Assembly (NCBI GenBank): GCA_937913075.1 | Contig: CALEPU010000022.1 | Coordinates: 1 to 21,943, forward strand | Origin: an uncultured Clostridia bacterium | GTDB lineage: Bacteria > Bacillota > Clostridia > Christensenellales > CAG-138 | Direction: 5' to 3' | DNA length: 21,943 nucleotides | Shown here: positions 14,870 to 21,943 of the stretch, piece by piece | Position numbering within the stretch: the first letter of the stretch is position 1 | Layout: each line of letters opens with the position of its first letter | Translations under genes and position numbers: made by a program | Notes under the pieces: model-generated | What the model was told of the DNA's origin: nothing | Seen by the model: the letters and a program-made list of their open reading frames with translations, nothing else | The model's database searches: none

Positions 14870-16006
14870 TCAACCCTTGAAGCCGTAGAAGTCCTTAACT
14901 GCCGCCGAAACCGTAACAGCATCGTCCGCCGTCAGCTTATAGTGCATCGGCAGACGCAGCAGTCTTTCGCTCTCTTTGGTGGTATAAACGTCCTTGCCGC
15001 TGAACCTGCCGTATTTGAGCCCGGCAGGAGCAGAGTGCAGTGGGACGTAATGGAATACCGACTGTATTTCTCTTGCACGCAAAAATGCTATGAGGCGCGA
15101 GCGCTCGTCTGTGTCCTTGGTTTTTATGAAGAACATGTGCGCGTTGTGCATACACCCGTCGGGTACCACGGGCAGTTCGATAAATCCGGCCTCCTGCAAG
15201 GGGAGGAGCGAATTATAATATGCATCCCATGCGGCAAGTCGTGAGGAGTTTATCTCATCGGCTTTTTCAAGCTGCGCCCAAAGATACGCGGCGTTTAGAT
15301 CGCTCGGCAGATAGCTGTCGCCGAAGTCGATCCAAGTGTATTTGTCGACCTCACCGCGGTAGAATTGGGAGCGGTTTGTGCCCTTCTCGCGCAGTATCTC
15401 AGCCTTCTCGTTAAAGCGAGGGTCGTTAATTAAAAGAGCGCCGCCCTCGCCCATTGAGTAATTCTTGGTCTCATGGAAGGAATAACAGCCGAAATCGCCT
15501 ATCGTGCCGAGCGCCTTGCCGTGATAAGTGGACATAACTGACTGCGCAGCATCCTCTATGACCGCAAGCCCGTGCCGCTTTGCTGTTTCACATATCGAAT
15601 TCATTTCACAGGCAACGCCGGCATAGTGCATCGCAACTATTGCGCGGGTCCTGTTTGTTACAGCCTGCTCGATAAGGCGCTCGTCAATGTTCATTGTGTC
15701 AGGTCTTATATCAACAAAGACGAGTTTTGCGCCCGCCAGCACAAACGCCGTCGCAGTGCTTGAAAAGGTGTAGCTCGGAAGAATTACCTCGTCGCCGGGA
15801 GTAAATTCGCAAAGCAGAGCCGCCATATCGAGCGCGGTAGTGCCGCTCGTAGTAAGCAGTGCTTTCTGTGTGCCGAAGCGATCCTCTAACCACCTGTTGC
15901 AGCGCTTGGTAAAAGCGCCGTCGCCGCAGATCTTGCGTTGATCGACGGCTTCGCGCATATAATCGAACTCTTTTCCGACGTAGGGCGGAACGTTAAAAAA
16001 GATCAT
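14870..16006 (-). CDS. rffA: DegT/DnrJ/EryC1-family sugar aminotransferase, WecE/RffA-like
   Basis: PLP-dependent aminotransferase of 378 residues. It follows E. coli WecE (dTDP-4-amino-4,6-dideoxygalactose transaminase) closely: FNVPPYVGKEFDYM and KICGDGAFTKRC at the front, VFVDIRPDTMNIDE in the middle, and REKGTNRSQFYRG and HYVPLHSAPAG later. The PLP lysine is Lys181 in SFHETKNYSMGEGG, and Asp152/Gln155 are in EDAAQS. WecE makes dTDP-Fuc4N from the 4-keto-6-deoxy precursor, for surface polysaccharide. No other sugar-nucleotide gene is nearby, so the pathway is not confirmed. GGAGG five bases before the ATG supports the start. It is first in a transcript with the kamB- and kamC-like genes, an unusual partnership. 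Confidence 0.9.
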   Translation of the reverse strand: MIFFNVPPYVGKEFDYMREAVDQRKICGDGAFTKRCNRWLEDRFGTQKALLTTSGTTALDMAALLCEFTPGDEVILPSYTFSSTATAFVLAGAKLVFVDIRPDTMNIDERLIEQAVTNRTRAIVAMHYAGVACEMNSICETAKRHGLAVIEDAAQSVMSTYHGKALGTIGDFGCYSFHETKNYSMGEGGALLINDPRFNEKAEILREKGTNRSQFYRGEVDKYTWIDFGDSYLPSDLNAAYLWAQLEKADEINSSRLAAWDAYYNSLLPLQEAGFIELPVVPDGCMHNAHMFFIKTKDTDERSRLIAFLRAREIQSVFHYVPLHSAPAGLKYGRFSGKDVYTTKESERLLRLPMHYKLTADDAVTVSAAVKDFYGFKG

Positions 16007-16039
16007 TCATTCCTCCGTGAATGTAAGCCTTATCGAATT

Positions 16040-16068
16040 ATTTTCGCATACCGCACAGCTTTTGTCAA
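16040..16068 (-). promoter_or_regulatory. Promoter for the wecE-kamB-kamC-like operon
   Basis: A perfect TTGACA (16068-16063) and GAAAAT (16045-16040) lie 17 bases apart on the minus strand, with TGC preceding the -10. It sits between the start of the wecE-like gene and the flank of the mobile element, so the insertion left it intact. Confidence 0.7.
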
Positions 16069-16077
16069 GCCAAAGCA

Positions 16078-16104
16078 TGTCACTCATCTTCGCCATCTTG
16101 TCAC
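16078..16104. repeat. Left flank: one 21-bp unit plus six bases of a second
   Basis: Bases 16078-16098 form a 21-bp unit, and TGTCAC at 16099-16104 begins the next copy before the element interrupts it. The full unit recurs at 16924-16944 beyond the element, where it holds the last codons and stop of the cysteine-rich gene. GCCATCTTGTCAC (16092-16104) recurs exactly at 16917-16929. Confidence 0.9.
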
Positions 16105-16105
16105 A

Positions 16106-16133
16106 GTGAATTCCCAAAGTAAGTTCCACAGTG
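16106..16133 (+). repeat. Left terminal inverted repeat of the IS30-like element
   Basis: 28 bases, identical to the reverse complement of 16888-16915. The next base on each side does not match. It contains one copy of the 19-bp motif (16111-16129). Confidence 0.93.
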
Positions 16134-16190
16134 GAATTTTAAGTGGAATTTAACTTGGGAAGGAATTGATAGTGGAATTTAGCTTGGGAA
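16111..16190. repeat. Left cluster of 19-bp subterminal motifs
   Basis: Consensus GTGGAAYTTANNTTGGGAA. Copies: minus orientation 16111-16129; plus orientation 16143-16161 and 16172-16190, with an extra half copy at 16131-16142. The first two copies face away from each other, making a palindromic end. Such arrays may be transposase binding sites; that is inference. Confidence 0.85.
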
Positions 16191-16287
16191 ATTATGAACA
16201 ATTCCGCCATTGACAAACTGCTGGCTCTACGATAATATGCAGTGAAGGTTGCGATGTATGCATTCGCCTCTGTTTTGAACAGCCAAA

Positions 16288-16713
16288 GTGTTAATCCAAT
16301 TCAGCTTTACACAAGGTTCGCTAAGCTTGGTTTTGCTGCTTAACGACAATGGCGGAGAATTCAGCAACGTTTTTACCTTTGAAAACGACCGTAACGGAGA
16401 CAGGGAAACGCGTGTTTTCTTCTGCGATCCATATGCTTCATGGCAAAAGCCGCATGTTGAAAACAATCATTCGTTGTTTCGCATGATAGCTTCAAAGGGT
16501 ACTTCATTCGACGATTTCACGCAGGAAACGGTCGATACGATCTTTTCCCATGTGAATGCAGTAAAGCGGAAACAGTTCAATGGCAAAAGTGCCTATGAGA
16601 TGTTTTGCTTCACCTACTCAGCGGAACTTGCGGAGCTGCTTGGGATAACCGGTGTTGACCCCAAAGAGGTCTGCCAATCTCCGCTTCTATTGAAAAGAAT
16701 ACTGCATAAGTAA
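16288..16713 (+). pseudogene. IS30-family transposase, C-terminal fragment
   Basis: The readable part is about 141 residues. It starts within the catalytic core: NDNGGEFS supplies the second acidic residue of the DDE triad, FFCDPYASWQKPHVENNHSL the third (Glu in VENNH), and then come TVDTIFSHVNAVKRKQFNGK and YEMF, as at the end of IS30 transposases. The N-terminal helix-turn-helix part and the first Asp are gone. A stop at 16276-16278 closes the frame upstream, and the DNA between the left terminus and this point shows no transposase reading beyond perhaps a 13-codon ATG frame at 16194. The residues just before NDNGGEF look scrambled, consistent with an internal deletion. TAA is at 16711-16713. 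Confidence 0.88.
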
Positions 16714-16724
16714 ATTCCACTGCA

Positions 16725-16910
16725 GCGGAATTTAACTTGGGAAACCCTGCTTTATGGCTTGTTTGTTGTACCATTTTTTCGATAAAACCATTGCTTTTCA
16801 ATAAGAATACAGCCCTTCATATTCGTTTCTATGGCATTTCCAAAGATAAATTCCACTGCTTTCCCAATGTAAATTCCACCATGCCTGCACTGTGGAACTT
16901 ACTTTGGGAA
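16725..16910. repeat. Right cluster of 19-bp subterminal motifs
   Basis: Same motif as the left cluster: plus orientation 16725-16743 (one mismatch) and 16892-16910; minus orientation 16861-16879 and a degraded copy at 16838-16856. A half copy overlaps the transposase stop at 16711-16720. The last two full copies face each other across 12 bases, mirroring the left end. Confidence 0.82.
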
Positions 16911-16915
16911 TTCAC
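16888..16915 (-). repeat. Right terminal inverted repeat of the IS30-like element
   Basis: Reverse complement of 16106-16133 over all 28 bases. The direct repeat GCCATCTTGTCAC starts two bases beyond it, at 16917. Confidence 0.93.
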
Positions 16916-16925
16916 GGCCATCTTG

Positions 16926-17135
16926 TCACTCATCTTCGCCATCTGCTCTATCCGCAAACAACATAGCAGCAAGCGCGGGATCGTCTTTAAGCCTTGCGAA
17001 CGCTTCCTGCGATATTACGGTATCAGTACCGAGGCAATCGCGGCACCTTGCGAAACACTCGGGGCAGATGCATCCCAAATTTCCGTCCTCGGCCTGCACC
17101 ATATAGGTGCCGCACTCTCTGCACATACAGCGCAT
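16926..17135 (-). CDS. Small cysteine-rich (zinc-ribbon-like) protein, function unknown
   Basis: A 69-residue protein with eight cysteines in its first 34 residues: CMCREC near the start, then CICPEC and CRDC, a pattern expected of one or two small zinc-binding knuckles. The second half, ISQEAFARLKDDPALAAMLFADRADGEDE, is helical and acidic. The start ATG shares one base with the stop of the PPC-domain gene (TAATG, 17137-17133), so it is translationally coupled to it. Its stop is nine bases from the element boundary, and its last codons lie in the 21-bp duplicated unit. It is the last gene of the lepA-direction run. I know no named family for it. Confidence 0.78.
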   Translation of the reverse strand: MRCMCRECGTYMVQAEDGNLGCICPECFARCRDCLGTDTVISQEAFARLKDDPALAAMLFADRADGEDE

Positions 17136-17536
17136 TATTCCGGCTCCTTTATAAAATCAAGCTCGTTATAGCCGGTCTCGGCGTCAAAACGGGAGGTTAT
17201 CCTCATGCCGTCCGCAATGCCTATAATAAGCTCACACGTGGTGTTGACGATACAGCCGTCCATAACATGCCCGCCAATAACCGAAAGATCGGTTTTTGCG
17301 AGCGAGATATGCAGATGGCACCTATTCTCACTGACGGTACCCATTAATGATACTATCTCGCATGGCTCGTCGATATCATAAACTGTTTTGCCATCAGCGC
17401 AGCGCAGCCTTGCGCTTGTCAAACAGCCTACGCCGCAGACAACGGCACCGCAGGCGATATGCCGCTCTGCTGCAATGCGTTTAAGCTCCGCCTTGACGTC
17501 TTTTCCTCTATTAAGCCTAATGCAAACGGTTTTCAT
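17135..17536 (-). CDS. PPC domain (DUF296) protein
   Basis: A 133-residue single-domain protein. The text CGAVVCGVGCLTSARLR, then NRCHLHISLAKTDLSVIGGH and GCIVNTTCELIIGI, is characteristic of the PPC/DUF296 fold, a trimer with a conserved HxHxS-type metal-like site. Bacterial stand-alone members are often called DNA-binding by analogy with plant AT-hook proteins, but this one has no AT-hook, so the biochemical role is uncertain. GAGG lies six bases before the ATG. It follows the HAD gene by 13 bases and overlaps the cysteine-rich gene by one. Confidence 0.9.
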   Translation of the reverse strand: MKTVCIRLNRGKDVKAELKRIAAERHIACGAVVCGVGCLTSARLRCADGKTVYDIDEPCEIVSLMGTVSENRCHLHISLAKTDLSVIGGHVMDGCIVNTTCELIIGIADGMRITSRFDAETGYNELDFIKEPE

Positions 17537-17549
17537 TTCAAGCCTCTTT

Positions 17550-18212
17550 TTACTTTGAAAAGATACCTTCTATAAGCTTTGGCAGCTCGGTAAAGCTGTC
17601 TATGCTGTACTCGGCGTCAGGCGCATGTCCAAAGCCGTATGAGGCGTGTATGAAGGGTATGCCCGCCTCGTGGGCAGCCAGCATATCACGTGCCGTATCG
17701 CCGACGTAAACTGAGGAGTCGAGCCTGTTGCGCTCGATTATGAGCTTAATATTGCCCGCCTTTGCTAGCCCCGTCCGCCCGATGCACTCGGTATCGCTGA
17801 TGAATTTATCCGCCTTATGATAATTAAGGAAGGACTCTATATATCCATCCTCGCAGTTGCTCACGATGAACAGAGGGTATCTGCGCGACAGCTTCTCAAG
17901 AGTTTCGAGCACATGAGGATATACTTTTCCGCCAAATTCGTTAAGGCGTAAATTCTCCTCATCACAGCACTGCTTTAAGATATCGTCCCTGCGCGGCTGT
18001 TCAATGAAACCGAGCATTGCCTCACCGATCTCAGGCACTGTCCGTCCCATCATGACCGTCATCTTCTCCGGCGTAAGCACGATACCGACTCCGGTCCTTG
18101 CGAACACGGTGTTCCATGCGATACCGACCTGATAGGATGAATCCCACAGCGTACCGTCTAAATCGAATATAATACCTTTTTTCAAGGCTTGAATCTCATC
18201 GACTTCGGTCAT
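17550..18212 (-). CDS. HAD-superfamily phosphatase, Gph-like
   Basis: A 220-residue hydrolase with the HAD motifs: DLDGT (nucleophile Asp17, acid Asp19), VSNCEDGY (motif II), a conserved Lys in GLAKAGNI (motif III) and YVGDTARDMLAAHEAG (motif IV). The helical cap between motifs I and II is the small type found in phosphoglycolate phosphatase and related enzymes. The exact substrate cannot be read from sequence. The ATG at 18212-18210 lies ten bases after AAGGAG and overlaps the end of the EamA gene by 17 bases. A longer reading starting at 18284 would put 24 extra residues inside the transporter gene and is unlikely. Confidence 0.92.
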   Translation of the reverse strand: MTEVDEIQALKKGIIFDLDGTLWDSSYQVGIAWNTVFARTGVGIVLTPEKMTVMMGRTVPEIGEAMLGFIEQPRRDDILKQCCDEENLRLNEFGGKVYPHVLETLEKLSRRYPLFIVSNCEDGYIESFLNYHKADKFISDTECIGRTGLAKAGNIKLIIERNRLDSSVYVGDTARDMLAAHEAGIPFIHASYGFGHAPDAEYSIDSFTELPKLIEGIFSK

Positions 18213-19146
18213 TAGTCTCACACTCCTTATGATCGTTACATTGGGTGATTTGGGTGTTTGCGGCTTTTCCGTTTGTCGAAACAAGATAAACGCCTACGAT
18301 CATAACGGCAAGCGCGACAAAGAACACTAACCCGGGAAGCTCACGGAAGATGAGCATTGAGAGGAACACCCCTATAAACGGAGCGACCGCATAATACGCC
18401 CCCGTCCTTGCTGCGCCAAGCGTGCGCTGAGCCCAGACGTAGAAGAAAATACTGAGACCGTAAGCCAAAAACCCCAACAGAAGCGAAAGCAGTATTTGCA
18501 CAGCCCCGCCCATAGAGCTTCTCGTCAAAAGCGCAATCACAAGGCATCCGGCGCCGGAGCCGAAGCCTTTTATGACTACTACCTTCAATGGGTCTCGTTT
18601 GGAGAGCCTGCTCGTGCAGTTGTTTTCAAATCCCCAAGAACAGCAGGCGAGCAGCACCAGTATCCCGCCGAGGCTCATTTTAAATGAGGAGATATCCTCA
18701 AACGACAGCAGTATCGAGGCGATAAGTATCAACACGACAGCCAACCAAACGCGTGGCTTGATCCTCTCTTTAAAGAAAGCGAAAGCAATCAGAGTGGTTG
18801 CGGCGATCTCAAAATTGTTCAGCAGAGAGACGGTTTCCGCATTTGTCCTGTTGAGCCCCGCAAGCAGTAAAAGCGGAGCAGCCATATCGAGCACTATCAT
18901 CAGGACTATGAACGGTATATCGCTCTTATTAAAGCTCTCGTGCAGGCTTACTCTGTCGGGGAAAACGACACGGCGAATTACCCAGAGCAGCAGCATACCG
19001 GCGCCGGCGCCTAAATACAGGTAGGCTGCAAGCGCGTTGGAGCCGACGCTTTCATTAAGCAGCAGCTTTGAAAAAGGCGAGCTCAAAGCGTAAAGCAACG
19101 CGGCAAGCACCGCGAATACTATTGCTGTTTTGTCACCGCTGCGCAA
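18196..19146 (-). CDS. EamA/DMT-family transporter
   Basis: A 316-residue membrane protein with ten hydrophobic helices in two repeated halves, the drug/metabolite transporter layout. Segments such as LAALLYALSSPFSKLLL and AETVSLLNNFEIAATTLIAFAFFKERI (first EamA repeat), then a second half ending IFRELPGLVFFVALAVMIVGVYLVS, are typical. The substrate is unknown; family members export amino acids, nucleotides or drugs. It begins with TTG (19146-19144), supported by GAGG seven bases upstream; no ATG offers a better start. It follows hemW by nine bases and its final 17 bases overlap the HAD gene. Confidence 0.92.
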   Translation of the reverse strand: MRSGDKTAIVFAVLAALLYALSSPFSKLLLNESVGSNALAAYLYLGAGAGMLLLWVIRRVVFPDRVSLHESFNKSDIPFIVLMIVLDMAAPLLLLAGLNRTNAETVSLLNNFEIAATTLIAFAFFKERIKPRVWLAVVLILIASILLSFEDISSFKMSLGGILVLLACCSWGFENNCTSRLSKRDPLKVVVIKGFGSGAGCLVIALLTRSSMGGAVQILLSLLLGFLAYGLSIFFYVWAQRTLGAARTGAYYAVAPFIGVFLSMLIFRELPGLVFFVALAVMIVGVYLVSTNGKAANTQITQCNDHKECETNDRSR

Positions 19147-19155
19147 AAAAGCACC

Positions 19156-20298
19156 TCACTGACCCATGAATTTAAGCAACGCCTCGTTTTGATAATCCAA
19201 GCCGCGCTTATTCAGGTACATGGAATTCTCGTTTATCTCTATCATGCCGTCAAGCTGAAGCTGAGCTATTGCCGCGGCATAGTAGGTAACGGGGTCGACG
19301 CCAAATCTTTTTTTAAAATCAGCTCTCGATACGCCGCTGCATTTGCGAAGCCCAAGCATCACTGTCTCAAACATTTCCTCACGGCGCTCTATCTTTTCGG
19401 TGTTTTTAACGGGAAGCTTACCCTCGCCGAGCTTTTCGATATATTCGCCCATCAGCTCTGTGTTGTTGAACCTCACCCACTCGCCGCTTAAATGCAGCGC
19501 CGAATGAGAGTTGAGCCCCAGCCCCAGATACTCTCCGTTGTCCCAATAGTTGAGATTGTGACGGCATTCAAATCCGGGTATTGCGAAATTGCTTATTTCG
19601 TAGCGAATGTAGCCTTTATTGCCCAGGATATCAAAGCCTGCGTCCTCCATATCGGCAACGTCGTCGGCGTCGGGAAGGTCTGCCTTGCCCGAGATCACAT
19701 CGTCATATAAAGGCGTGCCCTCCTCCAATATGAGCGAATAGGAGGAGATATGCGGTATGCCGAGCCCCGATACTGTCTCAAGGTTCTTCAAATATGTGCC
19801 GACCGTTTGCATGGGAAGCCCGTGCATGACGTCGGCATTGATGTTTTCAAAGCCGATTTCACGCGCGTAACCGACAGCCCGCTCGAAATCCTCGAAGCTG
19901 TGCAGCCTGCCGATGGCGACAAGCTCGTCGCTGCAGGCTGACTGCAAGCCGAAGGATATACGGTTTACACCTGCATCGTAAAGCTCTTTCAGTTTTTTCT
20001 CCTCAGAGGACTCGGGGTTTGCTTCGACGGTGATCTCGGCGTCCTCCGATATGGAGAAGAATTTGCGAGCTGCGTTTAGAATGGCGGCAAGTCTGCCGTC
20101 TTTAAGCGAGGTTGGCGTGCCGCCGCCAACGAACACGGTGTCAAACCTGCGCCCCTGCATCAAGGCAGAGTAAAGCCGCATTTCCTCAATGAGTGCGATG
20201 AAATAAAGATCCTCATACTTATAGTCCGGGGAGCTTACAAAATCGCAATAGCGGCATTTGCGCTTGCAGAAGGGAATGTGGATATAAAGCCCTGCCAT
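19156..20298 (-). CDS. hemW: Radical SAM protein HemW (HemN-like)
   Basis: A 380-residue radical SAM protein, a normal HemW length. The cluster motif is CxxxCxxC at Cys11, Cys15, Cys18 (HIPFCKRKCRYCDF). GGGTPTSL, TVEANPES and RISFGLQS are the family's SAM-binding and core segments, and the C-terminal HemN-type domain includes YEISNFA and NYWDNGEYLGLG. HemW is thought to be a heme chaperone rather than a coproporphyrinogen oxidase. The start at 20298-20296 is two bases from the lepA stop (20303-20301). In many Firmicutes lepA-hemW is followed by hrcA-grpE-dnaK; here EamA and HAD genes follow instead. Confidence 0.95.
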   Translation of the reverse strand: MAGLYIHIPFCKRKCRYCDFVSSPDYKYEDLYFIALIEEMRLYSALMQGRRFDTVFVGGGTPTSLKDGRLAAILNAARKFFSISEDAEITVEANPESSEEKKLKELYDAGVNRISFGLQSACSDELVAIGRLHSFEDFERAVGYAREIGFENINADVMHGLPMQTVGTYLKNLETVSGLGIPHISSYSLILEEGTPLYDDVISGKADLPDADDVADMEDAGFDILGNKGYIRYEISNFAIPGFECRHNLNYWDNGEYLGLGLNSHSALHLSGEWVRFNNTELMGEYIEKLGEGKLPVKNTEKIERREEMFETVMLGLRKCSGVSRADFKKRFGVDPVTYYAAAIAQLQLDGMIEINENSMYLNKRGLDYQNEALLKFMGQ

Positions 20299-20300
20299 GC

Positions 20301-21927
<1,627 letters not shown>

Positions 21928-21943
21928 AGATCGGAAGAGCGTC
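21928..21943. other. Illumina TruSeq adapter remnant at contig end
   Basis: The last 16 bases, AGATCGGAAGAGCGTC, equal the start of the standard TruSeq adapter. Read on the minus strand they would give RSSDL just before SAAVRM, where LepA normally has GITIK, so they do not belong to the gene. They should be trimmed. Confidence 0.95.

Larger units (their letters stand above)
16105..16916 (+). mobile_element. Decayed IS30-like insertion element, 812 bp
   Basis: Its ends are perfect 28-bp inverted repeats: 16106-16133, beginning GTGAATTCCCAAAGT, and 16888-16915. A 13-bp direct repeat, GCCATCTTGTCAC, lies immediately outside each end, which looks like a target duplication, though IS30 elements usually duplicate only 2-3 bp. 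Inside are the C-terminal part of an IS30-type transposase and seven copies of a 19-bp motif clustered at the ends. At 812 bp it is shorter than an intact IS30 element (about 1-1.3 kb), so it is defective and could move only with a transposase in trans. The family is taken from the transposase, not from the termini. It sits in the gap between the cysteine-rich gene and the wecE-like operon promoter and breaks no gene. Confidence 0.82.

Noticed and set aside
16078..16944. Repeated motifs near 16.1-16.9 kb as a CRISPR array
   Set aside because: The repeats are mixed in orientation and cluster at the ends of a transposase-bearing element, with no regular spacers and no cas gene.

Overview
The window looks like a chromosomal contig from an anaerobic, probably spore-forming Firmicute of the class Clostridia, perhaps a gut Oscillospiraceae or Christensenellales-type organism. 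The reasons are the gene families (a SpoIIQ-like M23 protein beside murA, a PfoR-type PTS membrane protein, a KamB/KamC-like pair, a BlaI-type repressor, lepA-hemW), GGAGG-type ribosome binding sites and sigma-A-like promoters. Base composition looks moderate, near 50% GC. Almost all genes are on the minus strand; only two cellular genes and a transposase remnant are on the plus strand. Both ends cut a gene: uppS on the left and lepA on the right. The last 16 bases are Illumina adapter, not genome.

Layout, left to right. (1) 1-2204, minus: pyrH, frr, a 70-residue protein and uppS, covering UMP phosphorylation, ribosome recycling and undecaprenyl-PP synthesis; pyrH and frr each have a clear promoter. 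(2) 2350-3859, plus: a SPOR-domain membrane protein and an orphan BlaI-family repressor, ending in a strong terminator back to back with the murA terminator. (3) 3970-7819, minus: murA, a SpoIIQ-like M23/G5 protein, a metallophosphoesterase and a zinc-ribbon acidic protein. (4) 7964-10844, minus: engB GTPase, a PfoR-type PTS IIC protein and a membrane protein of unknown function. (5) 10914-16006, minus: cysS, then a tightly coupled trio in transcription order wecE/rffA-like aminotransferase, kamB-like P-loop protein and kamC-like MutS ATPase. (6) 16105-16916: an 812-bp decayed IS30-like element with perfect 28-bp inverted termini, seven 19-bp subterminal repeats and a likely 13-bp target duplication. 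(7) 16926-21927, minus: an operon-like run lepA, hemW, EamA transporter, HAD phosphatase, PPC/DUF296 protein and a small cysteine-rich protein.

Most of the window is ordinary housekeeping sequence. The parts that deserve a second look are the decayed mobile element and its flanks, the KamB/KamC-like pair with no aminomutase gene beside it, the M23 protein lacking one catalytic histidine, and the adapter at the contig end. I see no CRISPR array, tRNA, rRNA, prophage or defence island, and no system I can defend as wholly new.
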